Source: an uncultured Nitrososphaerales archaeon
Lineage (GTDB): Archaea > Thermoproteota > Nitrososphaeria > Nitrososphaerales > Nitrosocaldaceae
NCBI GenBank assembly: GCA_938030895.1
Contig: CALHIV010000007.1
Coordinates: 124,001 to 188,000, forward strand
Direction of reading: 5' to 3'
Length of the DNA stretch: 64,000 nt
A program made the translations under genes and the position numbers. Positions 44,438 through 52,766 of the stretch are shown piece by piece (within the stretch, counting starts at the first letter, position 1; each line of letters begins with the position of its first letter). Under the pieces are notes generated by a model. That model ran no database searches, was not told the origin of the DNA, and saw nothing but the letters and a program-made list of their open reading frames with translations.

Positions 44438-45784
44438 CTACTCCCTCCCAAACCCAAGCCTCTTCAGGAAGCCCATCATCTGTCTACCCTTCATAGCCTT
44501 CATCATATCCTTAGACCTCTTATACTGAGTGAGCATCTCCTTCACATCCCTCTCACTTGTACCTGAGCCCCTTGCTATCCTCCTTATCCTTGATGCGTTT
44601 ATTATATCTGGATTGGCCCTCTCCTCCTTGTTCATGGATTGGATGATATAGCGCCATCTATTCATCCTCTCCTCCATGGCATCGACATCCTCATCCTTCA
44701 CCATACCTGCTACCCCAGGTATATGCTCGAATAGTGCTCTCAGTGAGCCCATCTTCCCAACCTGCTCTATCTGGTAGTAGAAGTCCTCTATGGTCATCTT
44801 ACCACTCATTATCCTCCTTATCTTAACCTCATCCGCCTCCTGCTCCAACTGCTTGGCCATCTCCAGTAGTGCCTTGATATCGCCCATGCCTAGTAGTCTG
44901 CCAACGAACCTCGTTGGGGAGAACTGCTCAAGATCGTCTATCCTCTCACCAGTAGAGATGAACATTATCCTTGCACCAGTGGCTGCTGTTGCTGATAATG
45001 CCCCTCCTCCCTTTGCTGAGCCATCCAACTTTGTAACTATTATGCCTCCAACGGGTACGTTCTTGTGGAATGCATCTGCCTGTGCATATGCCTGCTGCCC
45101 TATAGTACCATCTATAACGAGGAGTACCAGATCCGGTCTCATAGCATTGTACATGCTCCTCATCTCCTCAAGCAGACCCTTCTCCTCCTTGTGCCTACCA
45201 GCAGTATCTATCAGTATGACATCCTTCCTCCTCCCCTCAGTAAAGTACTCCAAGCCCTTCAGTGCTATATGAACTGGATTTTTGCTCTTCTCATCACCAT
45301 AAACCTCAACATTAATCCTCTTGCATAAGGTTCTCAGTTGCTCTAGTGCAGCAGGCCTATAGGTATCTGTGCCTATGACACCAACGCTATAGCCATGCTT
45401 GAGCAGCCATTTTGCAAGCTTCGCTGTTGCGCTAGTCTTGCCTGAACCCTCTATGCCTACCATCAAGATGATGTTGGTCTTATCCTTCCTCAATGGCAGG
45501 CCTACCTCATCCCCCCCAAGCAGTCTTGAGAGCTCCTCGTAGAGTATCTTCACTATGTGATCCTTCCTCGATAACCCTGGAGGAGGCTGCTCCTTCAATG
45601 CCCTCTCCTGTAGCCTATTTGTTAGCTCAAGTACTAACCTAACATTAACATCTGCTTGGAGGAGTGCTCTCTGCACATCTCTAGCAATCTCCTTTATTAT
45701 ACCCTCATCTATGCTTGGTGCTCCTACAAGTCTCTTGAGCGTTGCCCTTAACCCTTGCTTAAGGTTATCAAGCACCATATGCAT
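44438..45784 (-). CDS. srp54: Signal recognition particle protein SRP54
   Basis: A 448-residue GTPase that recognises signal sequences on the ribosome. The N domain begins 'LDNLKQGLRATLKRLVGA'. G domain motifs are 'GIEGSGKTTATAKLA'-type ('MVGIEGSGKTSATAKLA'), 'DTYRPAALEQLRTL', 'ILIDTAGRHKEEKGLL' and 'VTKLDGSAKGGGALS'. The M domain is Met-rich, with the RNA-binding 'SRIRRIARGSGTSERDVKEML'. An ATG two codons in (45778) may be the true start. The matching SRP RNA was not recognised in this window. Confidence 0.97.
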   Translation of the reverse strand: MHMVLDNLKQGLRATLKRLVGAPSIDEGIIKEIARDVQRALLQADVNVRLVLELTNRLQERALKEQPPPGLSRKDHIVKILYEELSRLLGGDEVGLPLRKDKTNIILMVGIEGSGKTSATAKLAKWLLKHGYSVGVIGTDTYRPAALEQLRTLCKRINVEVYGDEKSKNPVHIALKGLEYFTEGRRKDVILIDTAGRHKEEKGLLEEMRSMYNAMRPDLVLLVIDGTIGQQAYAQADAFHKNVPVGGIIVTKLDGSAKGGGALSATAATGARIMFISTGERIDDLEQFSPTRFVGRLLGMGDIKALLEMAKQLEQEADEVKIRRIMSGKMTIEDFYYQIEQVGKMGSLRALFEHIPGVAGMVKDEDVDAMEERMNRWRYIIQSMNKEERANPDIINASRIRRIARGSGTSERDVKEMLTQYKRSKDMMKAMKGRQMMGFLKRLGFGRE

Positions 45785-45825
45785 TATTTGTATAGCACTA
45801 CTTTTAACCTTATCTAGAAGGTATC

Positions 45826-45872
45826 TTGCTGTTGCTGTTGCTGTTACTGTTACTGTTACTGTTACTGTTATT
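45826..45872. repeat. GCTGTT/ACTGTT hexamer repeat
   Basis: Eight hexamers (three GCTGTT-type, then ACTGTT) fill the 94-base gap between SRP54 and the Dph6-like gene, ending close to the latter's stop codon. Confidence 0.9.
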
Positions 45873-45878
45873 ATCGCT

Positions 45879-46556
45879 TCACTTCTCTTCAGTACTTAGG
45901 TCTGTGAACTCTATATGCCCTCTAACACCATCCCAATGGAGTGTATAACCATTGATGGCTATCCTCTTCCTGAATAGAGGCATATCGAGCACGAATGTCT
46001 CTGCCTCACCGCCCTCAAAGGATATATTGAACCCATACTTGATGCTTAGATCCCTCAACCTTGGGAGTAGTTGAGCATCTATCAGCCTTCCAAGCATGCT
46101 CACATCAAGCCCATATGCTGATACAGATGTTATCATTACAGTAATATTATTTGCTAACAACTCCTTCATATGCAGCAACTGGTCCTCGCCATAGCATGGT
46201 GCTACATGCTTGAGCCCAACCCTAGATGCTATGCTAGCGAACCTATAGTACTGATACTTGCTTGCTATCGCCCCAGTTACAATACCATCTATAGCAAACC
46301 TCTCCTTTGCTCTAGTGAGCAGTTCCTCTAGCGAACTCTCATCATCGCTACTGCATATACCGCTGGAGATCAAGGGAATCCCTAAGCATTCAGCCTGTAT
46401 GGATGTGTACATTACATTGGGGTAGTGGAAGAGCATGCTCTCATCACTTGCTGGTATAATGGTTATAAGACATGCAATCTCATGCCCCTGTAAGTATGCC
46501 TTGTACATTGCAATATTGCTATCCTTGCCCCCTGAATAGAGTATGCCTAGCCTCAT
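45879..46556 (-). CDS. Dph6-like ATP-pyrophosphatase (diphthine-ammonia ligase)
   Basis: A 225-residue PP-loop protein: 'LGILYSGGKDSNIAMYKAYLQG' is the SGGKDS ATP motif, followed by 'GIVTGAIASKYQYYRFASIASRVGLKHVAPCYGED' and 'GFNISFEGGEAETFVLDMPLF', both characteristic of Dph6 (DUF71). It amidates diphthine on the EF-2 His in the last step of diphthamide synthesis. I start at 46556 ('MRLGILYSGGKDS'); an upstream in-frame ATG at 46595 overlaps the preceding gene and adds atypical residues. The target protein, aEF-2, is at 2-1306. Confidence 0.9.
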   Translation of the reverse strand: MRLGILYSGGKDSNIAMYKAYLQGHEIACLITIIPASDESMLFHYPNVMYTSIQAECLGIPLISSGICSSDDESSLEELLTRAKERFAIDGIVTGAIASKYQYYRFASIASRVGLKHVAPCYGEDQLLHMKELLANNITVMITSVSAYGLDVSMLGRLIDAQLLPRLRDLSIKYGFNISFEGGEAETFVLDMPLFRKRIAINGYTLHWDGVRGHIEFTDLSTEEK

Positions 46557-46588
46557 AGACCCTACACATCTCCAACCAATTAACCAAC

Positions 46589-47104
46589 CTAGCATAGCCT
46601 AGATATAATCTCAGCAAGCCTATCACCATCCCATAGCTCTATACTATGCCTCCTAGCAAGTTCTATAGCATCCTGTGTGAAGGATGATGTAGTAACGTAT
46701 ATGCCTTTAGTAGCCTTGTATTCAGTGAGCATCATCCCTATGAACATCTGCAACTCAGGGCTTGTAACCTTCTTCCCTGTATATCTCTTGCATTGAACCA
46801 CAACCTTATCCTTACCATGCTTCGCAGTTATATCCACTGCAAGATCACCGGAGCCACCTACAACCCTCACATCCCTATAGCCTATAACCCTCAATAGATC
46901 AGCGACTGCATGCTCAAACTCTTTAGGATCCATACCCTTCAACCTCTCAAGCGTGAGCCTCTTGAGCCTCTCCTTGCTCTTCCTCCTATATCTTACTGCT
47001 AGTAACGCTGCAAGTATAGCAAGTATTATGGGTATTAGGATCATCGTCTGGGATGGATCCAGATCTAGATATGAGAATGGAATTATATCTACCATAGTGA
47101 GCAT
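46589..47104 (-). CDS. Membrane-anchored Mrr-like restriction endonuclease-fold protein
   Basis: A 171-residue protein with a membrane helix 'MILIPIILAILAALLAV' (about 21-37), a basic linker and an Mrr_cat-type domain: 'MDPKEFEHAVADLLRVIGYRDVRVVGGSGDLAVDITAKHGKDKVVVQCKRYTG', which has the D and Q-x-K catalytic residues, then 'GIYVTTSSFTQDAIELAR'. Such proteins cleave modified or foreign DNA, or act in DNA repair; membrane anchoring is known in a subset. The stop overlaps the region just before the Dph6-like start. No methylase is nearby. Confidence 0.87.
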   Translation of the reverse strand: MLTMVDIIPFSYLDLDPSQTMILIPIILAILAALLAVRYRRKSKERLKRLTLERLKGMDPKEFEHAVADLLRVIGYRDVRVVGGSGDLAVDITAKHGKDKVVVQCKRYTGKKVTSPELQMFIGMMLTEYKATKGIYVTTSSFTQDAIELARRHSIELWDGDRLAEIISRLC

Positions 47105-47340
47105 AAGAGTGTATCATCTATGAGATATTTGTATGTTAATTATCTTACATACAAAATCTTCTATTGTAGAAGAGGGTAGGATGATCATACACCTTATTTT
47201 TTCTTTGGTGTAACGGTGTCCCTCAGATTGAACTGGTCTCATCACCTATCAGACGGCTCTTCCTTAACATCATAGGGATGGTTATACTACAGCCTAATCC
47301 TATTTCTATCTATCTTTATCTACCGTTTGCCATCTCCTCT

Positions 47341-47371
47341 CATCTGCATCTGCATCTGCATCTGCATCTAT
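47341..47371. repeat. CATCTG hexamer repeat at the permease 3' end
   Basis: Five copies of CATCTG run into the stop codon of the permease gene. The rest of the gap (47105-47340) shows no gene. Confidence 0.9.
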
Positions 47372-48151
47372 CTAGCGTAATCCCCATCTCTGCTCAACAT
47401 ACCTCTCAATCCTTGAGAAGAGTATAGCATCTACCAGTAGGCCTATAGCCATCACTATGAGCACTACAGCAATAACATGTGCCATATTGAATACCTCCCT
47501 TGCACTCTCTAACATAAACCCTAGCCCTAGATACCCGCTAACAACCTCAGCATTCATCAGACCTCGCCATGAGAATGACCAAGCATTCCTTATACCTATC
47601 AGCAGGTTGGGTGTTGCTGCTGGTACTATAACATAGGCAAGCATGTTTATGCCTTTGGCGCCCATATTCCTTGCTGCCTTGATGTATATCGGAGGCACAT
47701 TCTTTATACTGGTGTAGGTTGAGAGCGTAAATGCGAATACCGTACTAGCAACTATAACAAACACTACCATTGCTTCACTATAACCGAACCATATCATACT
47801 TATGGGAACCCATACTATGCTTGGTAGGGAGGCTAGTGCTATAACTAGAGAGCCTACAGCATCATAGAGTATCTTGCTCTTAGCAATAGCATAGCCGAAT
47901 GCGAAACCAGCTAGTATGGATATTATGAAGCCAAGGAATAGCCTCTGCATACTTGTTACTAGAGCTGTTAAGAGCCTGATGCTGGATGATGCGTACTCTT
48001 TAGCGACATCCAATGGGGAGGGGAGTACATACTCTGGGAGTATCCTTGCCTCTGCTACAGCATACCATAACAACAAGATGGATGAGTAGAATATCAGCCC
48101 CGCCATTGGTTTAGTATATACCTTCAATATACTGCACGACTCTCTAGTCAT
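47372..48151 (-). CDS. ABC transporter permease of the NitT/TauT (SsuC) type, orphan
   Basis: A 259-residue permease with six hydrophobic helices and the family's EAA-like loop 'IYIKAARNMGAKGINMLAYVIVPAATPNLLIGIR' (about 163-196), which docks to the ATPase. 'LPEYVLPSPLDVAKEY' near the N-terminus and 'SWRGLMNAEVVSGYLGLGFML' are typical of nitrate/sulfonate/taurine/thiamine-precursor importers. No ATPase or binding-protein gene adjoins it, so partners must be elsewhere. The substrate is unknown. Confidence 0.88.
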   Translation of the reverse strand: MTRESCSILKVYTKPMAGLIFYSSILLLWYAVAEARILPEYVLPSPLDVAKEYASSSIRLLTALVTSMQRLFLGFIISILAGFAFGYAIAKSKILYDAVGSLVIALASLPSIVWVPISMIWFGYSEAMVVFVIVASTVFAFTLSTYTSIKNVPPIYIKAARNMGAKGINMLAYVIVPAATPNLLIGIRNAWSFSWRGLMNAEVVSGYLGLGFMLESAREVFNMAHVIAVVLIVMAIGLLVDAILFSRIERYVEQRWGLR

Positions 48152-48276
48152 ATATTAATCATCACAGGGTTGTAAGTTAAGTATATAACAGGAGTATCAC
48201 CAATCCATACCTATCATCTATTATTCACCTGATAAGGGAAAGTTCTCCTTTTTATTAACAAAATTTGGCCAGAATA

Positions 48277-48284
48277 TTTATATA
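48277..48284 (+). promoter_or_regulatory. TATA-box promoter for the candidate small RNA
   Basis: TTTATATA lies about 25 bases upstream of a likely start near 48303, after which no reading frame begins. Confidence 0.55.
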
Positions 48285-48303
48285 ATGATCTGCTTATTCT
48301 ATT

Positions 48304-48422
48304 TTCGAACAAAAATAACAATAAAGAGCAGTTAGCACGGTAATATGCATATGCCTTGGACTGTGGGCTGCAGTGGTGCCTTACCGCAGGGAGGCCGTAA
48401 AGATACTAATTTTTATTTTATT
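48304..48422 (+). ncRNA. Candidate small RNA: promoter, GC-rich hairpin island and T-rich terminator
   Basis: In a 286-base intergenic region the sequence 48333-48402 is clearly GC-richer than its surroundings. It can fold with GCCTT (48353-48357) pairing GAGGC (48391-48395), closing an arm in which CTGTGG (48361-48366) pairs CCGCAG (48384-48389). It is preceded by TTTATATA and followed by runs of TTTTATTTTA, the archaeal type of T-rich terminator. No open frame is present. No known class (box C/D, H/ACA, tRNA, riboswitch) is recognised. Confidence 0.55.
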
Positions 48423-48443
48423 TTCTTTTATTTTATTTTATTT
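48411..48443. terminator. T-rich TTTTA repeat, likely terminator for the upstream RNA
   Basis: Repeated TTTTATTTTA follows the RNA island on the plus strand and runs into the prepilin peptidase stop codon on the minus strand. It is also a pentamer repeat like others in this window. Confidence 0.5.
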
Positions 48444-49178
48444 AGGCATAATGGATAGACTAAGAATATAAGCAATGATATCTCCAACCAATAGCATTAT
48501 TACAAATCCTGCAGTGATATAGATTATGAAAGGTAATGCATGTGTAACCCAGATCTCTCCAGCGCTATCCGCGAATTCGCTGTATGCTTTGGGTGACAGA
48601 TTCAACCTCCTCCTACCATCCCTCACCTCTTCTAGTGCAAATAGATAACCTTTTGGCCTAGCAACGAATCCTGTCATGAATGCAAATGCCTTCTTGTACA
48701 AGGGTTCATCAAGCCCTTTAAAGATATCCTTACCCCTTATGACTGCAGTTAGATTCCTAAGTATGTTGTGGAGTATGTTGATTATGGTCAAGAGCGATGC
48801 ATTTGTAAGCGTTGTTAATGCTGGGATTCCATGTAGAGTATACTGCATCTCATACGATGGTACAAGGATACTTATAGCTATAAGAGCCTTTGCATCTGCA
48901 CCCCCAAATAGCCCTTTAATATATGCTATGTATGCTAGAGGTGCTGTAAGAGATATGCTTAGCAGGTATCTGAATAACAGTTCGTCATACCGTGGATAGG
49001 AAGAGGATGTTAATATCATCGGTATAGATGCAAGTGCAAGTGATACTGATGATATCCATATCCAATCGCTTATCTCCCTCTTCCTAACATCCATGATGGA
49101 TGCAAGCACTAGCATAACTATACATATGAGGATGTTCATTGCACCTATGCGCTCTATAATAGATAGTTCTTGTATCAT
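48438..49178 (-). CDS. Archaeal type IV prepilin peptidase-like protein (A24 family)
   Basis: A 246-residue membrane protein with the two catalytic Asp sites of the aspartic prepilin/preflagellin peptidases: 'LASIMDVRKREISDWIWI' (D about residue 30) and 'GLFGGADAKALIAISIL' (the GxGD-like GGAD, about 94). Hydrophobic segments surround both. It processes class III signal peptides of archaeal pilins or archaellins. The gene ends a run with a helical protein (20 bases upstream) and a KaiC/GvpD-like ATPase. Confidence 0.85.
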   Translation of the reverse strand: MIQELSIIERIGAMNILICIVMLVLASIMDVRKREISDWIWISSVSLALASIPMILTSSSYPRYDELLFRYLLSISLTAPLAYIAYIKGLFGGADAKALIAISILVPSYEMQYTLHGIPALTTLTNASLLTIINILHNILRNLTAVIRGKDIFKGLDEPLYKKAFAFMTGFVARPKGYLFALEEVRDGRRRLNLSPKAYSEFADSAGEIWVTHALPFIIYITAGFVIMLLVGDIIAYILSLSIMPK

Positions 49179-49197
49179 GGTAGAAAGAAAATGGGTG

Positions 49198-49551
49198 TTA
49201 TCTACTGTTACTGGTAGTGGTAGAAGATTTGAGCTTCTTTACTATAGCCGTTACCCCATCAACATACTCATTATATTCTGGGAATGAGAGGAACTCCTCC
49301 TCTAATGCTCTAGCAACCTCATTCTCTAGCAGAATCGCAGCATCCTTAAATATCAGATGTAGGTACATCTTGACCTTCTCTGGATCTATGCATACCTCCT
49401 CTATTCCCCTGCATCCTCTCTGCTTTAGCCATGAGTCTATCACCATCACAGTACTGCTACCTAGGATCTTGATCAGGTGCTCTCTAACCAACTTGCCCAC
49501 TCTCATAACAAACTCATCATCGCTTATAACATTACTATTCTGCAAGATCAT
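49198..49551 (-). CDS. Small helical protein, possibly NitrOD5-like
   Basis: A 117-residue helical protein: 'EFVMRVGKLVREHLIKILG', 'VMVIDSWLKQRGCRGIEEVCIDPEKVKMYLHLIFKDAAILLENEVARALEEEF'. The layout, a short helical bundle with a D-P-E-x-(V/F) turn then a long amphipathic helix, recalls the helical NitrOD5-type domains that accompany regulators in Nitrososphaerota; this is a resemblance from memory, not a match. Its start overlaps the stop of the ATPase gene by four bases (ATGA), so the two proteins are probably made together and interact. Confidence 0.65.
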   Translation of the reverse strand: MILQNSNVISDDEFVMRVGKLVREHLIKILGSSTVMVIDSWLKQRGCRGIEEVCIDPEKVKMYLHLIFKDAAILLENEVARALEEEFLSFPEYNEYVDGVTAIVKKLKSSTTTSNSR

Positions 49552-50996
49552 ACCACCTCTATGAGCCTGTATGATGGATAGCCCTTTACACTACTCTCCA
49601 ACAGCATAGCATATACACCATTGTATGGTCTTACAAGTCTTAGCAAGGTCACGCCATTCTCCTCCCATATCCTCATATGTATATCTGCTACACTTTGCAC
49701 AGCATTGAATAGTGGTGAGTCCTTGCCACTTATCATGAATAGTACACCATCGCTTGCCTTGACCTTCTTCATCCCATTAAGAACATCGTTCAGGTTGTAG
49801 TTCACTGTAGCAAGTGATGTATCACATGTCAAGAGAGCGCTATTGTACCTATTTATTGCATTCATGTAAAGAGTGCATGTCTGATTAACGTTGAATGTTG
49901 CATCTTCTGTTAACCTGCATACATTTACTGGTTCATCATCATGCTCCTCATCCTTGGTGAAGATTGTGTAAAGCCTGAGTTCTTCAGGTCTGCAGAATGG
50001 TCTCACATACTTCATGATGCTCTTCACTGGCACGTATGGTGCTGGTGTAGTGAATGTAGGTATATTGCTCCTCAATGCATTCAAGACCATAGATGAGAGT
50101 ATATGCACTACATGGCTCTTGCTTGCACTCTGATCCCTCTCAAGTAGCATTATGCTACCCTTCCTTATTCCTCCCTGCAATGCCTCATCAAGGTCCTTAT
50201 TACCTGTAGATATGAACTCGTCCCCAGCATCTATACGGTCGAAGTACCTTGGTTTCTCTGGGTAACTGTAGTTTATACCAACTGGTAGTGGTATGAACCT
50301 TGAACCCTTTAATGTGTAAGGTACTATACTATACTTCACCTCAACCCCCCTCATCTTATCGAACCTCATCTTCCTCATCCTAAACCCATCCCTATACTCC
50401 ATCTCTAGAGTTATAACACCATCAACCAGATATGATACTGTATTCTCCTCAGGCTCCTCGCTTATGAATATAAGCATACCATTGTTTGCATCTGCCATGT
50501 AGACCATGCTCTTCTCAGCCTTTAACCTCTCGTTCTTATCAGCCTCCTTTGCTATCGCATCCCAGCTATCAAGTATTACAACACCACTGCCACGCATCAA
50601 TATGAAGTCTAGAACTCGCTCAAGTACGCCTCTAGCAGATCCAAGCCTTGCATCAACCACAGGTATACTGCTACCACCATCGCCCTTACCATCAGCATTA
50701 GAGTTACCATTAGAGTAATGGTCCTTGCTACTAGCTGTGTACTCGCCCTTGAGGAGATCGGCAACCCATGGGAACTGCTCCTTTATCTTCTTGAGGGATA
50801 CCCTAGTGGATATATAGTAACCTGCCCTATTACTTGCTCTGAGCAGTTCCAATGCTAGAGTTGTCTTACCTGCTCCAGGTGGACCCCTGATCAGTAGAGA
50901 CGTTGGTTTAGTGCTTAGAAACCTGTCTAGTAGGCTCTCAGTTACATACCTCTTACCATCATCCATCTCCTGTCTTATCATATACCTATAGATCAT
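49548..50996 (-). CDS. KaiC/GvpD-like RecA-superfamily ATPase (two-domain)
   Basis: A 482-residue protein. The first domain has Walker A 'IRGPPGAGKTTLALELL' (about 36-45) and Walker B-like 'GVVILDSWDAIAKEADKNE', like KaiC, Rad55 and GvpD. The second begins 'FISTGNKDLDEALQGGIRKGSIMLLERDQSASKS', where the P-loop is replaced by 'RDQSASKS', so it is probably inactive. An Asn/Gly/Asp tract interrupts domain 1 (50685-50715). Start candidates also lie at codons 6 and 11. It heads an operon with the small helical protein and the prepilin peptidase, which suggests a signalling role around surface filaments. Confidence 0.8.
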   Translation of the reverse strand: MIYRYMIRQEMDDGKRYVTESLLDRFLSTKPTSLLIRGPPGAGKTTLALELLRASNRAGYYISTRVSLKKIKEQFPWVADLLKGEYTASSKDHYSNGNSNADGKGDGGSSIPVVDARLGSARGVLERVLDFILMRGSGVVILDSWDAIAKEADKNERLKAEKSMVYMADANNGMLIFISEEPEENTVSYLVDGVITLEMEYRDGFRMRKMRFDKMRGVEVKYSIVPYTLKGSRFIPLPVGINYSYPEKPRYFDRIDAGDEFISTGNKDLDEALQGGIRKGSIMLLERDQSASKSHVVHILSSMVLNALRSNIPTFTTPAPYVPVKSIMKYVRPFCRPEELRLYTIFTKDEEHDDEPVNVCRLTEDATFNVNQTCTLYMNAINRYNSALLTCDTSLATVNYNLNDVLNGMKKVKASDGVLFMISGKDSPLFNAVQSVADIHMRIWEENGVTLLRLVRPYNGVYAMLLESSVKGYPSYRLIEVV

Positions 50997-51107
50997 AAGA
51001 TGGATAGTTTAATCTTCATATGTAACATCATATACTTACACCTGTGTAAGGTAAAGATTATTTATCATACCATGGGTAACGATGTATGTACATACGTATA
51101 GGAGTAT

Positions 51108-51181
51108 GGGTGCGTCGTCTAGTTGGTTAGGATACCTGCCTTACACGCAGGTGGTCGGCGGTTCGAGTCCGCCCGCACCCA
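51108..51181 (+). tRNA. tRNA-Val (UAC anticodon)
   Basis: The acceptor GGGTGCG pairs CGCACCC, with A as discriminator. The D arm is GTCTAGTTGGTTAGGAT, the anticodon stem CCTGC/GCAGG with loop CTTACAC gives anticodon TAC, and the T arm is GGCGG-TTCGAGT-CCGCC. No intron; CCA is not encoded. An AT-rich box (TTTATCAT, 51061-51068) lies upstream. Confidence 0.97.
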
Positions 51182-51301
51182 TAGAATATTCAAACCAACT
51201 GCTAATATTGTTCTAGGAAGAATCTATATGAACATAAATTGACCATAGTATTAACAATCTTCTACTAGCATGATAATAATCTTATACCCTTATCTTCTCA
51301 T

Positions 51302-51502
51302 ATGCGAAGGACGAGAGAAGCAAAGGCAACATTCACTGTAGGGCAGACATGGGGTGCGCTAAAGAAGGCCTGGAAGGGGTACAAGATAGCCAAGGTGCAG
51401 GGAGATAGGGAGAAGATGATAGAGTATGCTCAGAAGATAAGGAAGTTACAGAGCGAACTAAAGGTACCTCAAGCAACGTTCCCTGAACTATCTATAGCTT
51501 AG
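51302..51502 (+). CDS. Small basic protein (66 aa), function unknown
   Basis: A short, Lys/Arg-rich protein with helix-forming middle 'WGALKKAWKGYKIAKVQGDREKMIEYAQKIRKLQSELKVPQ'. It looks like a compact helical pair that could bind nucleic acid, but no family is recognised. Normal codon use and a clean ATG support it. Confidence 0.6.
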   Translation: MRRTREAKATFTVGQTWGALKKAWKGYKIAKVQGDREKMIEYAQKIRKLQSELKVPQATFPELSIA

Positions 51503-51604
51503 CATCTTATCCTCTCATTTTTATTTGTACTGATACTTAACGCTTATAATCTACAGTTATTATATGATGTAGATCATAAGATAAATTTTAATATATGCTC
51601 TATA

Positions 51605-52684
51605 ATGCGTAATATACATATGATCGATGGTTCAGGGTTGAGTGCTACTATCATGGTATCCATAATGTTATCCATGCTATTGTACTCACATAATAGTGAA
51701 GGTGTTGTAGGCAGATCCACAATTATAGATCTTATAGTGGTTGAGTATCACCATCCAGATGCTGAATATGCTAGGATAAGGGTTGTAGATGGTGATACTG
51801 TAAGGCTATCAGATAGAGGGGAGAGCCTAAGGCTTGTAGGTTATGATGCATATGAGTTGAGAGAACCTCTAGGCTATGATGCAAAGGCTTATCTACAGAG
51901 ACTGTGCAATGATGGTGGTGCATACATCTTAATAGATAAGCTAGAGCCTAGGGATAGGTTCGGGAGGCTACTAGGCTACCTATGGTGCAGAGTAGAGGTT
52001 GATGGCTATACAGCATGGGTATCTGTGCAGAGGGCATTCCTTGCATCAGATCTCATCAAGAGCGAACTCTACATAAAGCCTGATCTATACCCTTACTGGG
52101 TATGGAGAGAAGGCAAAGAGATAAGGTTTGAATGGGATAGAGGAAGGATAGTAAATGGTAGTGTAGATATAGGTAAGATAATCCTTGTAGGTCTAGATGG
52201 TATCAAGGTGTATGAGAATACAACAAGCATTGATGTACCTGCTGGTGTATACAAGGTATGCTTAACATCAAATGATTCATGTATGCTAGTCAATACGCTC
52301 GATAGCGATAAGGTATACAGGGTTAATATAGATGGGATGATAGCAGATGGTTATGATGGTAACTCGATACACGTAAGGAGTGTAGAAGGTAATAGGATGG
52401 TCTTCATACGTGCTGATATACCTTCTTTGCATATAGACTCTATAAGGGTTGCTGCCGATGATGGCTTCATAGCAAGGGTCAAGGTAGTAACAGATGATGG
52501 AGTGATAACCTCTACCTTAAGGGATGGCAGTGATCATTTACAGATAGATGCAGAGGCAGTGCTGATCAAGATATACATGCTCAAGAAGGGCAGTAGAGAG
52601 GTATGCATAGAGGGGCTGAGTGGAAGGGTTATACTCAACGGTTATGTTGTTGATGGTAGACCATGTATAAGGTTAAACAAATAA
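51605..52684 (+). CDS. Exported staphylococcal-nuclease-like (SNase) protein with beta-rich C-terminal domain
   Basis: A 359-residue protein. An N-terminal hydrophobic segment ('ATIMVSIMLSMLLYS') suggests export. Residues 55-140 match the SNase (thermonuclease) fold: 'RIRVVDGDTVRLSDRGESLRLVGYDAYELREPLGYDAKAYLQRL' and 'LEPRDRFGRLLGYLWC', with the Asp/Arg/Glu positions that form the calcium and catalytic site. The remaining 200 residues are beta-rich with several Cys and no match I recognise. It probably degrades extracellular nucleic acid. Confidence 0.87.
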   Translation: MRNIHMIDGSGLSATIMVSIMLSMLLYSHNSEGVVGRSTIIDLIVVEYHHPDAEYARIRVVDGDTVRLSDRGESLRLVGYDAYELREPLGYDAKAYLQRLCNDGGAYILIDKLEPRDRFGRLLGYLWCRVEVDGYTAWVSVQRAFLASDLIKSELYIKPDLYPYWVWREGKEIRFEWDRGRIVNGSVDIGKIILVGLDGIKVYENTTSIDVPAGVYKVCLTSNDSCMLVNTLDSDKVYRVNIDGMIADGYDGNSIHVRSVEGNRMVFIRADIPSLHIDSIRVAADDGFIARVKVVTDDGVITSTLRDGSDHLQIDAEAVLIKIYMLKKGSREVCIEGLSGRVILNGYVVDGRPCIRLNK

Positions 52685-52766
52685 GTACCTCTACCAATTG
52701 AGTTAGCAACTCACCCAATGATGAGTACCTTTTAATTATTGCAGTATCTAATCAAGTTGTAATATA

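Noticed and set aside
47105-47340. Riboswitch or RNA upstream region
   Set aside because: No stable conserved-looking fold or GC island seen.
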